NCBI GenBank assembly: GCA_016169945.1
Contig: JADLSH010000358.1
Span: 3,009,001 to 3,073,000, forward strand
Source: Trachythela sp. YZ-2020
Taxonomy: Eukaryota; Cnidaria; Anthozoa; Malacalcyonacea; Clavulariidae
DNA length: 64,000 bases
Direction of reading: 5' to 3'
Part shown: positions 1 to 11,908 of the stretch, piece by piece
Layout of the letters: each line of letters begins with the position of its first letter
Numbering within the stretch: the stretch's first letter is position 1
The notes under the pieces: model-generated
Database searches by the model: none
The model's input: only the letters and a program-made list of their open reading frames with translations
What the model was told of the DNA's origin: nothing
Made by a program: the position numbers and the translations under genes

Positions 1-1171
1 TCGCCTGCCCCTACTGAGTATAGCAGACGACTTTGACTCACGTGACCAGACAGTACCAGGGCACAGATGAGAATACTATACAGAAAGTCATCTCTATATT
101 GTTTTTGCGTAAGCGCTATTCGTCATCGATTCAGACAAAGTCAGACAAAACAATTTATATCCCATATACTGTAATGAAACTGTTCGTCTAATTATAGAAT
201 TTCTCTTATTGTTCTGAGTTTGTTTAATTTACTGACGATTTTCCTGATAAGTCTGACTTAGATTATATATTTTTGCGCTTGCTTTTAACCGAACGGAGAT
301 GTCGGGCAACAGGGTCTAAGATTTGTAAACAATACAATTACAAGTTTCAAATTAAATCATTCAAACGATCGAGGATATTGATATCTGCGACAGCATTGAC
401 ATTGTAAACCAACCACCGTCTAAAGGACGCTGCATCGAACGACGGTGTTTTAGTCTATAAATATATAACCATTTAGTTTTATATCCTTGGAATTATTATT
501 AATACAATAAGCTTTCTCGCATATTATCGTCTACAGACTACACATAAAGATCGAAAATTGGGCTAAAATCGGCACGGAATCGTCTTGCTGGAGCTGTTTA
601 CCAACTAATTGTTCGATTCTGCTGTAAGGAGAACGCTTACAGTTTCAATATATTTAATACAATACGATCACATATTTTTAGATCGAACAAACGTGACAAC
701 GAGTGTATCAATTTCGTGAACTATAAATATTATATGGCTCTAAAAATTTCACACATAAAGCTTGAATTATTTTTACCAACTGAATTTTGCATACAAACTG
801 ACTTTGGGTCAATAATAAATTAAAAAGAATCGAAAACAATGAGTAAATCGTACAAATTAATTAATATGCACTACTCATATAAACTCTGCCCAACGTACCC
901 ACCCTAACGACAAATTAATCTACATCCCAAAATCTGGGATGTCACATGATCAGACAGTAACAGGGTTTCGCCGGAGCAGCTGTTGGGGGGGCGTGGCGGA
1001 GGTGAAACCCTGGGAAACAGGTTGGCTCACAGCCTCTGCGGAGGAGAGTGGACCCAATCCCTAACCCTAACGCCGTGTTACGAGTCACGAATATTTCTCT
1101 TAATTTGATCTTGACCCTAATCCCGACCCAATCCCTAACCCTTACCCTATTGTGTCAGCCTAGTTCTATAG
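1..1171. other. non-coding, no gene seen
   Basis: AT-rich sequence without a supportable reading frame. Two similar short stretches (around 44-62 and 948-966, sharing a GACAGTA core next to CAGGG) suggest diverged copies of one repeat. A CCCTAA-like tract lies at about 1057-1150, but it is irregular and short. Confidence 0.5.
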
Positions 1172-1440
1172 TTACTGTCGTTCCAATTGAAGTGTTCCTC
1201 AAATATTGATTCGATACATTACATAAGTTGACATCAATACATTTGCTCAAAAATAGCTCAACTTCCTGTTTACTAGCATACTTGTTCCCAATTGGTCAAT
1301 CAGTCACTGAGACGAGACGCCATTGGTCAATTCACACACACACACAGGAAGTTGATCAATTTTTCAACGAATGAATTGATAAACTCTAGGTAATCAATTG
1401 ATGCAATATTTTAGGAACACTTCAATTGGAAAAACAGTAA
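1172..1440. mobile_element. MITE with terminal inverted repeats (~269 bp)
   Basis: The left end (TTACTGT, then TTCCAATTGAAGTGTTCC) is repeated in inverted orientation at the right end (GGAACACTTCAATTGGAA, then ACAGTAA). The inverted similarity continues inwards imperfectly, with AACTTCCTGT facing ACAGGAAGTT. There is no coding capacity. This is the structure of a non-autonomous DNA transposon; the superfamily cannot be assigned because no target duplication is clear. Confidence 0.75.
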
Positions 1441-2142
1441 TTAATAATAAATATTTTATATGCAAGCAGATGTTTTAATATACTGGACTGAATTTTATTA
1501 TATATAGTCAGATGAAAACCCCTTCTGGATATGTTACTGATAATACTTGTAATTTCAGTTACAGTATTGATTTCCTATAAAATCATTAGTGATTGTGGAA
1601 CCAGGCCATGTCTTATTGCAATATGATTCAGACAAAAAAAACATAGCAATAATAATAATTTCGAATTTTTACACAGGATAACCTATCAGTACAATAATAC
1701 TATTATCAATAAGGTCCTGTAAACTAACATAATCCAATTGGGCAGCGGGGCCAACTAGACCTACACAAAATTATAGGCACCCCAAGTCAATGCACCACCA
1801 AAATTTGAGTTGGTGTAGTGGTGCCTTCCTTCAAGGTGGTGACCTTCTAGGCTTTTGTTTGAAGATCAGTGCCCAAGCAAAGGGCCACTATAAAGTATAG
1901 CACTGCTTTTGCTCTTTCAAAATTATGATGCCGTATATCACGCCCCAGGGAATACTTTGTCCACGGCAACACCCTAGCAAGTTTCAAATTGACATAAATT
2001 GTTGTATTTTCAAGAAACACCATATTGTACATAGGATCCTTTCATTACAATATTTTCTACTTTATGCATTGATCATAATAAATACTATATACCATATTCC
2101 TATACTGTATACACACGACGATGCTCACCAAACCTTATCCTT
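1441..2142. other. non-coding, no gene seen
   Basis: AT-rich. Short overlapping frames on both strands around 1850-2200 show no family resemblance. The right edge runs into the Penelope-like remnant. Confidence 0.45.
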
Positions 2143-3340
2143 AAAAATCTACCAGTTTCACCAATATAGAGTATCCCACATTTACTGCATGAAATACAGT
2201 AGATGAGATGAGGTGCACGTGAAGTGGTGCTTAATCGTGTACTTTTGGTGAGAAAGACTTAGATTTTGGTGCCGAAATTGTAGTGGAAGAATCTATATAC
2301 TTATAGGTTTTACACAGCTTCACACCACAAGGAAACGTACCATTAAGTGACGACGAGTCCTGTGGTAGAGAGCTGTGGACTAGGGTTTCACGGATATTTT
2401 TACTATGTCGGAACGAAACTAAGGGATTATTGGTGAAAATGGAAGATGTTTCAGGGTCGTTTTTCAAGATATGAAAATTCTTCCTAATGACATCCTTTAC
2501 TTTGAAATTGAAGGGATGGTAACCGAGAACTAGGGGTATTTTGTTGTTGGGAACTGACATTAGACACATGGATAACCGCGTTGGACAAAAAAGTTTCTAA
2601 TTTCCTGACTTTTGATATGGAAGTCCTCATCTTCACTGCAAATGCGGCGAAGGCGAAGGAACTGAGAGAAGGGAATGGACCTTTTAGTGTGGTTGGGGTG
2701 GGAAGAAGTGAAGAGAAGATAGCTATGGTGTCCTTGATATCCATGTTTGGTGTCCTTGATATAGGATGGTAAGTCCTTAACCAAGGACGCCATGACACGA
2801 TCGAGGTAGCTAGAGATAAGCTCGGTGGGACAACCGCAAGCAGAGACAATGGGTCTACCTGGGTTGTCGGGTTTGTGGATTTTGCCTCATTTTGGGTAAG
2901 AAGTACATGACGGGTGTGCGAGGTGTGGTGGTTATGAGATGCTTGGCAGTTTCAGGAAGATCACCAGAGGTGATGAAATTCTATAATTGATGGTGGTGGA
3001 AATGGTGGTTTGATTGGTAGAAGTCAAATCATTGTCAACAAGTGCTGTCACTCAATTGTCGACGAGCTTCATTGCGATATAAGTCAGCTCTCCAAACAAC
3101 CAAGGCACCACCCTTATCAGCAGGTTTGATAACAATGTCTTCCCGAGCACGGAGTGATTTGAGAGCACTAAATTCAGCTTCAGTGAGGTTAGATGGCCTT
3201 TTGGGCCTAAATTTGGGGAGTTATTCTATGCCATGTCGACATTGTCGAATGAATAGCTCCAGGGACCCATGTTGGTCTTCTGGAGACCAGGAAGATTTTT
3301 TGGGTCGATGGCCTCAAAAACGTCCTTTTGATGGACGGAG
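2143..3340 (-). pseudogene. decayed Penelope-like retroelement (RT N-part plus GIY-YIG part)
   Basis: Read on the minus strand, pieces in different frames line up with a Penelope-like element. Around 3090-3190 is the conserved N-terminal RT stretch with IVIKPADKGGALVVW. Around 2830-2900 are remnants of the motif that begins the fingers domain. At 2231-2569 is the linker with LGYHPFNFKVKDVIRKNFHI and GTFPC. At about 2143-2225 is the start of a GIY-YIG endonuclease (LIYCISCSKCGILYIGETG). The catalytic RT palm between these pieces is missing, so an internal deletion is likely, and several frameshifts and stops are present. Family assignment rests on remembered conserved motifs. Confidence 0.75.
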
Positions 3341-4097
3341 GAGTCAAAGAGTTGATGAAAGTGCGCCTTAAGGCGTAATGATTTAATCTATCATTTAATC
3401 AATATTTTAACAGGAACATCCAGTTTAGCTGAGGCTAGTTTAAATGGAGTCCTGTGAAAGTCCAGACGAAGGTATTGAAGTCCAGGCAGACAGATAGATA
3501 TATGTACATACACTATATGTTGTCGAGCACTCTTTGCGTTTCGTGGACCTAAACCTATACGTATAAATAATATATATATATTTATGTATCTATTTAATAT
3601 TGTAATTAGGAGGACCACGGGTCTTTCAGGTTTTTGCTGTTTAGTGTTATCCTCGTTAAATAAAGTTTTCTATCTATCTATCTAAGTTAAGATAAAAAGT
3701 CCACTAAATGAGACAATATGTAAAAGAGATTAAAATGTATAAAAGTATTAAGATTAGTTTACTGTTAAAAAATGTTTTCTAAGAGCATATTTAAAAGAGT
3801 TTATTGAATCTTTCTTACGAGGATGCCAGTTTTATGAGTCAAATGAGTTGAGTCAATGAGTTATGAGTCTGCTAAAAACCTTTTTTATCAACTGTCTACA
3901 CAGGGATACTAGGTTATGTAGTTTACATATAATTCATCATCAGGCTCAATTAGGGTTAGGGGTTAAGCAGCCTAGTTCCTAGGCCTCTAAGCGTTCTCAT
4001 TAAAATGCGGGCTGCTGTTTAGAGCGCATTCCATTCGGGGACGTCACGGAAATTAGAACGCGCGTAAAGAGGACTAGGGACTAGTCTGGGGGTTAAA
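3341..4097. other. non-coding; short (CTAT)n run
   Basis: No gene. A tetranucleotide run of CTAT lies at about 3669-3686. A GAAGGTATTGAAGTCCAG unit near 3467-3485 recurs as a short tandem array near 7204-7262, so it belongs to a dispersed repeat. Confidence 0.5.
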
Positions 4098-4739
4098 CCC
4101 CGTACAGACGAGCAAGTTTTCCTTGACAAGTTCCTTGTCAAGCGATATAATCTACAGCAGTATGTGCATCAGTTCATTCTGCTCTTCAACCTGGTGGCGC
4201 AAGGTCAACTCTCTGGCTGAAGTCAATTTATAATCCGCCCTCCTCCCCGTTTTCTTGACGCAAATATTATTGCATATGTACAGTATAAGTGGTGGCACAC
4301 CTTATAACACACCTTTTCTGTGCGAACTTAATAATTAACTTCGGTTAATAATTTGTTATGTTAATAATTATCTCATTGTTTTAAAAAATTAATAAATCGG
4401 CATGTGCGTTGCGCAAGACGCACATCGCCATAATTATTCCAGTTGCTGTCTGACTTGGTCAATTGCGCAATGTTCGCGCACAGAAAACAGAGCTAATCGT
4501 TACAAGATATCTTGCAGACCTAGTGTTAAGGAAAGGAAGCGATAAAGTTTTACGAGCCCGTGTAGTAACGACACAAGTGAATACTTCATGTTTATAGTGG
4601 CAATGGCCGCTCAACTAGATCGAAAATAAGTGTGCAGTGGCGTACTGCGCATTTCCTGGAAAGCTTGTCAAGGAAAACTTGTCAAGGAGAACTTGTCAAG
4701 GAGAACTTGTCAAGGAAAGCATGCTCGTCTGTACGGGGC
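4098..4739. mobile_element. MITE, copy 1 of a head-to-tail pair
   Basis: Bounded by CCCCGTACAGACGAGCAAG on the left and its inverse CTCGTCTGTACGGGG on the right. Near the right end, AACTTGTCAAGGAGA is repeated in tandem. No protein is encoded. A ~75-bp segment (about 4569-4642, containing ATACTTCATGTTTATAGTGG) is also present in the adjacent copy, so the two are the same family. Confidence 0.8.
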
Positions 4740-4755
4740 TTTAGGGTAGAGTTAA

Positions 4756-5139
4756 GCCCCGTACAGACGAGCAAGTTTTCCTTGTCGAGTTTACTTGGTC
4801 GTGTGTACGGCGAAAAAGTTTCTTTTCGATCAATTTTTCCTTGACAAGTTTTACAAGTCCCTGTCTTAACGACACAAGTGAATACTTCATGTTTATAGTG
4901 GCAATGGCCGCTCAACTAGATCGAAAATAAATGTGCAGTGTCGTACTGCGCAGTGTCGTATTGCGCATTTCCTTGTCACGTTTTCCTTGTCGGCCGTACA
5001 CACGAACAATTTTCGTTGTTTAAAAGCTGGATGACTAGCTTTTGAAGAAGGCTCCTTGTCAAAGAAAACTTGTCAATTTCTTGCCGTACACACGGGAAAA
5101 GAAATCTGGTCAACGAAAACTTGCTCGTCTGTACGGGGC
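4756..5139. mobile_element. MITE, copy 2 of a head-to-tail pair
   Basis: Same inverted ends as the element on its left (GCCCCGTACAGACGAGCAAG and the inverse at 5121-5139). It is shorter (384 bp) and shares the internal ~75-bp segment at about 4869-4942. The bases between the copies contain GTTAA, and the far left flank has GTTAAA. A TTAA target is possible but is not preserved on the right side. Confidence 0.75.
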
Positions 5140-5292
5140 TTTAGGTCGAGGTTTAACCCAGCATTTCCTGTAGTCTATACGCCATGTACGCAATTTAATG
5201 TAATTCGAGAAAAATAACAAAAATATACCAAAATACAATAAATCCCAATTTTTTTACTCATAGCTCATTGACTCATAACTCATTAGACTCAT

Positions 5293-7316
5293 TTAAACAT
5301 TAATCTCCTTTCTTACGAATGTCAACTGGGATGCTGTTCCAGAGTTTTGATCCTCGGACTTGGAAGGATCTGCCGCCATCAGATTCCCGGATGTATCTTG
5401 GGCAAACCATATCGTGCCTTCCAGCACGGTCATTGATATCAGAGTTTCGTACAAGTAAACTTCGATATATTCCGGACATTCGCCAATCTGTCTCTTGAAA
5501 GTCAACAAGCACTTAGATATGTCAATTTCATGTCGCAAGGGCAGCCAGTTTAGTTTCTGAAACATAACAGAACTTCTTTCCCACGTATCTGCAGATAGGA
5601 TAACACGAGTCGCTCGTTTCTGCAATCGAAATACTCGGGTTATATTTTCTTGGCAACCACTGCTCCAAACTGTAGACCCGTACAGCATAATTGGTTTGAT
5701 CAGGGAGTTATAAAATAGTTTGCGTTCATCAATTGGTAGGTACCGTCGAATCTTTTTTTAAGACAGCGATTCTTTGGGACAAGTCATTGCAGATATTTTC
5801 GACATGTTCATCAAAATTCAGAGCACTGTCAATCGTTATACCAAGGAGTTTATGAGAAAATACTTGATCAATCTTTGTTCCATGTATCGATAGATTCCTA
5901 CCAGTCACGAGCATTGATTTGGTCTTAGCTGCATTGAGAATCATTTTGTTGTCAAGTGACCATTTTTGAACTTTATTTAAGTCCACTTGAAGGCTTTTCT
6001 CAATTCGAGGTGACTTTTTCAGATCCGCTGATGCACTTAGTGTGGTATCGTCCGCATAAATGTCAATTACAGATCTCTGAATGGTGTCAGGTAAATCATT
6101 TATAAACATGATGAAAAACAGCGGACCGAGAATAGAGCTTTGGGGAACTCCGTGAGTGGCTAGTTTTTATTCTGACTTGTGGCCCTCAATTTCTACGAAT
6201 CAATGACGATCTAGACGATAGCTGGTAAACAATGCAAGTTCCTTAGAGCAGAGTCCATATTATTTTAACTTGTCGATGAGAATCACGTGGTCTATCAAGT
6301 CAAATGCTTTCTTATAGTCAATAAAGACAAGACCATTCAAGTGATTTTTGTCCAGATTAAAAAGAAGTTGGTCTACAAGGCGGATAAGGGCTACATGTAA
6401 CTCGGTTGAGTGGGACTTTCTGAAACCAGATTGAAATTTGTAAAGTTGATCAGTGTCCTTTAAATAACAGTAGAGAGAGTCGTGAATATGTTTTGTCGAT
6501 AATAACGGCAATACCGAAATGGGACGATAATTCCCTGACCTTTGTATATTGGAGTTACTTTGGCTTTCTTCCATATCGCGGGGAAGTAACTCTTATCAAT
6601 GCAATAGTTGATTAAATGGTTTAGGGATGGTGCTATTCCGGGGGCCGCTACACGGAGAGCTCTTGCAGTTAGACCGTCAACGCCCGTCGCTTTGTTAAGA
6701 GGCATTGATTGCAATAGCTTAAAGACTTGATCATGCAGGAGTGATATTAGGAATTTGGAAGGTTTCTGTCCGTAGCTTATCATGTTTTTTACTCCGTCTC
6801 GCATAATTGTAGGCAATGAACTAAGTAACTTTTGTGGTAAGTGTTGTAATACGGATCAAATAAACACAAACAACGTGTGCGGACAACTTCTTTTAATCAT
6901 ATGAAAACACAACATACGGCGTAATATACCATACGCCAAAAGTCATAAATACCATACGCTAAGAGTACAAACAAACTACAACAGTAAGGTAACAAAGAAG
7001 TTATTTAATATGTTCACAATTTGCCTCTGTCCAAACATGAGTTTGACGAGGGTCGAGTGGCATGGCTGACAAGTTGAGTCATATGCAGATTATGGAGTGT
7101 TCTTACAAGGCGATGTTTTTTGAAATAATTTGTTTTTAAAAAATCAATATTGAAGTCTCCCAAGGTGATAATTTCTTTGTTTAAGAGATAAGCATTTTCA
7201 ATGACGAAGGTATTGAAGTCCAGACAAAGGTATTGAAGTCCAGACAAAGGTATTGAAGTCCAGACGAAACACTGGGGGCTAAAACGCTGAATGACTTGAT
7301 GTAATTCAAAACTCAT
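5293..7316 (-). pseudogene. decayed non-LTR retrotransposon ORF2 (endonuclease end plus RT)
   Basis: Minus-strand fragments in order from high to low coordinate give a LINE pol. At 7014-7316 is the end of an apurinic-type endonuclease (ITLGDFNIDF). At 6460-6816 is the RT start (NKATGVDGLTARAL, AIWKKAKVTPIYK). At 6260-6574 are NYRPISVLP and QSGFRKSHSTELHV, then VFIDYKKAFDLIDHV. At 5729-6160 are GVPQSSILGPLFFI and the catalytic YADDT box. At 5293-5688 is the thumb and C-terminal region (LYGSTVWSSG). Frame changes between fragments show decay. The style is CR1/L2-like. Confidence 0.85.
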
Positions 7317-7750
7317 GTAAGTAAAGTTAAGTCTCTCCTGTGTTCTCTCTCAGTTGACTCAGCTGATGAATGAGTTCCAGCTTCTGCTGGGGGCTAAAAC
7401 ACTGAATGACTTGATGTACTTCAAAACTCATGTAAGTAGAGTTAAGTCTCTCCTGTGTTCTCTCTCAGTTGACTCAGCTGATGAATGAGTAGCAGCTTCT
7501 GCTGGGGGCTAAAACACTGAATGACTTGATGTACTTCAAAACTCATGTAAGTGAGTCAACTGAGAGAGATCACAGGAGAAACTTAACTCTACTTGCTTAA
7601 GTTTTGAAGTACATCAAGTCATTCAGTGTTTTAGTTCCCAGCAGAAGCTGGTGAATATACTCATTCATCAGCTGAGTCAACACAGGAAAGACTTAACTTA
7701 ACATAAACGAGTTTTGAAGTACGTCAAGTCATTCAGTGTTTTACTCATTC
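7270..7750. repeat. tandem and inverted ~114-bp repeats
   Basis: A unit beginning GGGGGCTAAAACACTGAATG occurs at about 7273, 7388 and 7502 in direct orientation. It reappears in inverted orientation from about 7548 to 7750, with ATTCAGTGTTTTAGTTCCCA marking the inverted start. The block therefore has a direct half and an inverted half and could form a large hairpin. It lies between two LINE remnants. Confidence 0.75.
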
Positions 7751-7764
7751 GTCAGTTTAAGATA

Positions 7765-8230
7765 AGATAAGATATTTTATTTTATTTTATTTTATTTTAC
7801 GAGGAAAAGCCTCATCAACCTAAGGTGGTTTTTATAAGGGTCCTCAAGGTACAACAAGATATAAAATACAGTAAAACATTACAATTTAAGTTAATTAAGT
7901 TATATACATGGAAAATTAGACAAGTTATGTATAGTTAAAATTAGAATGTTATAAGTAAAGTTAAGACTTGAGCCAGTAGTTCCGTTTAAAAATATTAAAA
8001 GAGTTAGCCATTGTTACTATTTCAGGTAAATTATTGCATTTGTTTATAAATAGAACGTCTGATCTGTGTTTCCCCCAATTTGATTTACAAAAGGGTAATT
8101 GTCTATTGCTCTTATTTCCAGTGTTATAACCATGAATTTCGTGTCTCAAAACATTACCAAAACTAAAATGCATATTGTTCGTTAGAGCATTATAAACAAA
8201 GCAGGAGCAATGAAATTTCCTTCTTTCTTT
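7765..8230 (-). pseudogene. LINE 3' end (ORF2 C-terminus plus (TAAAA)n tail)
   Basis: The minus-strand frame at 7961-8173 ends in the typical C-terminus of an L2/CR1-type ORF2 (NKCNNLPEIVTMANSFNIFK, followed by a terminal WLKS). About 165 bp beyond the stop codon the minus strand carries repeated TAAAA units (plus-strand 7768-7800), the short-repeat 3' tail of this LINE class. It is therefore a separate, severely 5'-truncated insertion. Confidence 0.75.
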
Positions 8231-8261
8231 AAGTGGCTTCCAGCCAAGGCATTGAAGGTAA

Positions 8262-8475
8262 AATCGTCTGGCATTAGACAGAGTAACATACTAAAGTAGG
8301 GTGCATCTGGGTGCATTGCAAGCCAATGGGTTAGCAAAAAACACTGCCAGATAGTTTTGTTAACCCATTCACTGACAGTACGCTACAACTGACAAGTAAA
8401 ATCGTCTGGTGTTTAAGACAGAGTAAAATACTAAAGTAGGGTGCATCTGGACACATTGCAAGCCAATGGATTAAG
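8262..8475. repeat. two direct copies of a ~75-bp repeat
   Basis: The segment with AGGTAAAATCGTCTGGCATT and TAAAGTAGGGTGCATCTGG, ending near GCAAGCCAATGG, is present at 8258-8330 and again at 8393-8472, with inverted-looking sequence between (TTAACCCATT). Probably a short palindromic or MITE-type repeat. Confidence 0.6.
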
Positions 8476-9697
8476 ATCAACAATAAGTTTGGATAAAAAT
8501 GATTTAGTACCTCAATATGTAAGCAGTCATGTGTTCATTTTTAATCTCACTGATGATTTTACATTCTGCTAAATCCAAAATCTCCTCAATTAATCAACAA
8601 ATTATAAATAGTTATGTGGAGGACAATAATGTTTCCAATGTAATTTGCAATTTGACCTAAAGTGACCCTCTGTTACCGTTCTTCTTTCCAGCTCTAACGA
8701 GAACACCTACAGATCTGCCAACCCCCGAGTGGCAGAGATCGTGAGTTAATTTCAATTTAAAACCGTGAGATTGACTGATAAACCGTGAGAGTTTGACTGA
8801 AAAATCGTGAGATTTGGAAATTTTAAGGCTTGCTTATTATTATTATATGGCCCTTTATCGGTTAAAATTGGCGCCAAATATGCTCCACAGTTCAGCCAAA
8901 AGCTGCCAAAAAAAATGGCAGACGATTTGAAGGTTAGTGCAGACACCCTTAACGTCTAGCTGGTGGTTAATGGCAGCCATATATTTTGCTTTCAGCTTTC
9001 AAAATGTAACAATAACATGGACAAAAGGAGTGTTTCTTATTTTTTCAATGTCTGAAAAAAGCTTTGCATTATCTTTTAATTAATCACCTATTAAACATAT
9101 TTTCAACAGATTTTGCGGAATATCGTGAGATTTTGATACTTCGTCATGAGTCATAAAAAATCGCGAGTCTCACAATACAATCATGAGTGTTGGCAGGTCT
9201 GCAGCGACGAAGGCTATAGAGGGATCATCACTCATGACAAATACCATGCACTGTTTAAGCTAGCCTGCACTGTAGACGCCTGCCTTCAAATACTTGGGTA
9301 TTACGGATGTCTGCTAAGATTTGCACCATACTGTGTTCCATAATTTATTTCATAGTGTTGAAGAAATTTAATTATGACAATCATGTAGAAAAAACAATTG
9401 GAGACTTCCTGTCATTGTATAGGCAATGAATGATTCAGGGCTCAAGATTTGCGGTATACCGATATCCATAGGCTTAGTATCCCAATGGGATACTATAAAA
9501 ATTTTGAATTTCCGATCCAAACTCCGAAGTCTGTACATTGTGGCGAATGTTCGACAAAATAGCTCTGTTTTGGCGCTTTGTTTCTTATTCTGTGTATTCT
9601 TTTTCATTGTTTGTTGCGCGAATGCGGAATGGATCTGGGCACGAGTATAATTCCAAACATATATACATACTGCCTGCATAAAAAGGACGGCCCTGCA
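8476..9697. other. non-coding, no gene seen
   Basis: No supportable gene. Short repeated phrases such as CGTGAGATTT recur around 8760-9180. The short frames at 9146-9343 and 9426-9650 have no recognisable content. Confidence 0.4.
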
Positions 9698-9788
9698 AGC
9701 AGGGCTTTCAAAATAAGCCGCCAGAGTTCCGCCGGCCACTTTATATATGTTTTACTGCCGGCTACTTCAAATCATTCTGAAAGCCCTG
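9698..9788. mobile_element. very short inverted-repeat element
   Basis: CAGGGCTTTCAAAATAAGCC on the left faces TCTGAAAGCCCTG on the right, enclosing about 90 bp. A related piece (GCCGGCTTATTTTGAAAGCC) occurs near 14660. No convincing target duplication is visible. Confidence 0.45.
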
Positions 9789-9944
9789 TCACAGAATAGA
9801 CATGGGCAGAAAGTCCACTCTCATTCCGACCTTTGAAGTTTTTGTGCCAGCACATGTTACTTCCGGCGTCTTGGCCGCCATGTTGAAAGCAACCAACTCT
9901 GGTCCAAACATAGATATAATCATAGATATAATAAACCTAGATTG

Positions 9945-10411
9945 CCGATGCGTGACCTGCATGATAAATCCAAGATGGCCGCCATTCAGGGCAAAAAGAC
10001 TATAAACTCTACGGGGAATTTGGCGGGGGAAATCCATATTTTTTGCATTTTGCGTCGTCCCAGTGTTTCGAATTCACTTCGATCAAACTTTTTTGGCAAT
10101 AACTACTTATCGTGAAGGTTTTAGACGCAAACTGGACAGCTGGGGATGAATTGATGTAAAAATATCGCTCGCCGAAATTTGTACGAAATCGTCACTTGGT
10201 CAGTTTGAGTTAATTACCCTGGTTTAGAGTATTTTATAAAGGACATTTGTGGTTTTCAAGGCCAAAGACGTATACCTTGAAGGTTTTGGATGCAGAATGG
10301 ACCGTTTGGGATGAATTATATTAAAATATCGCTCGCCGAAGCTTGACATGAAAATGTCACTTGCTCAGCTCGAGTCATTTACTGCAGACAAGTACTTTAA
10401 ATGTACTTGTT
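9945..10411 (+). repeat. left long inverted arm of element E
   Basis: Inverse of 11447-11897. The shared core includes CAAGATGGCCGCCATTCAGG and a segment with TCGCTCGCCGAA repeated twice inside each arm. The arms are closely similar, with a few substitutions. Confidence 0.9.
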
Positions 10412-11446
10412 TTTAGAGTTATATTAGACCATGGAAAGTATGGCGAAAACCATGGAATTAAACATGAGAATGGTTGCACACTGTCTTAAATTGTTTTGTT
10501 GGTTGCCAGCTTTTCCATTTTTATTTTCTTGTTCGAAAATGTTAAAATTTGGAAATTATAATGAAACATCCTTTTGAAAAATAAATAGCCAGAATAAATA
10601 TAATTTTTTATATACATAAATAGAAGAAAACTCGGCAGTAACGTATTTTAATCTGGAAAATCATTGTCACCATTGTTGTCATTTCAAAAAGTTATGTGGA
10701 AACTAAAAACTGGCCCATCTAACTATTATCCTTTGCATTGTTCAAGGATCAATGTGTTGTTAGCAATAGACTAGCATTAGACAATATGGTTTTCTAAAAA
10801 GCTTCTGTGATTCTTTTGTAAAGCATTAGACAAGATTTCATCCAAGCTTCTGTGATTCTTTTTAAAGCACAATAAAAATTTAACAACTGAAATATTATGT
10901 CAAAATAGGTATTATTCAAATTTATGTTTCACTTCGTGAATCTTTGAAGGAAATTTTGAAGGAGATGCAATGTTTTTGAAGGAAATTTCAGGACAAAAAG
11001 GATTTTCAATTTTTCAACATTTGAAAGTGGAAACACTGGTTAAATGTTTTAAAACAATACTGAAAATCAGAAACAACACTCAAATTTTCAGTATGCCACA
11101 ATTTTGCACACTGTCACACTTGAATTTTTCCCTGCTGCATAAATGTTTCCTTGTCGAAATCTGCCATATATTACCCAGTCTGGTCTCATGATCTCCCCGG
11201 GAAAAGCCTAATCAATATAATGTTCAGAATTCTTCCTTTCATGAGTAATGCTGTCTGCCATTTCATACAGTGAGTTCAAATAGGCTGCATTGCACACATA
11301 CATGTACCATGTCTGTGTGTCAAATTTTACCTCTAGGTGATATTTTGCATCAGTTAACAGTGGACTTAACTTTTAAATACTGCTTTTATCCTCTAAGTAA
11401 TGTTCCGAATATTCCTCAAAATATCTAATGACTAAATGTATTAAAC
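10412..11446. other. AT-rich core of element E, no gene seen
   Basis: No frame here resembles a known family. A 33-bp phrase with AGCTTCTGTGATTCTTTT is repeated near 10800 and 10845. The 73-codon frame at 10970-11191 is probably chance. Confidence 0.5.
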
Positions 11447-11897
11447 CAAGTACATTTAAAGTACTTGTCTGCAGTAAATGACTTGAGCTGAGCAAGTGAC
11501 ATTTTCATGTCAAGCTTCGGCGAGCGACATTTTAATATAATTCATCCCAAACGGTCCATTCTGCATCCAAAACCTTCAAGGTATACGTCTTTGGCCTTGA
11601 AAACCACAAATGTCCTTTATAAATACTCTAAACCAGAGTAATTCACTCAAACTGACCAAGTGACGATTTCGTACAAATTTCGGCGAGCGATATTTTTACA
11701 TCAATTCATCCCCAGCTGTCCAGTTTGCGTCTAAAACCTTCACGATAAGTAGTTATTGCCAAAAAAGTTTGATCGAAGTGAATTCGAAACACTGGGACGA
11801 CGCAAAATGCAAAAAATATGGTTTTCCCCGTAGAGTTTATAGTCTTTTTGCCCTGAATGGCGGCCATCTTGGATTTATCATGCAGGTCACGCATCGG
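11447..11897 (-). repeat. right long inverted arm of element E
   Basis: Inverse of 9945-10411. Its outer part continues into CTA and the GGTATGAG site at 11901-11908, where later insertions separate it from the terminal 28 bp at 19539-19566. Confidence 0.9.
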
Positions 11898-11908
11898 CTA
11901 GGTATGAG

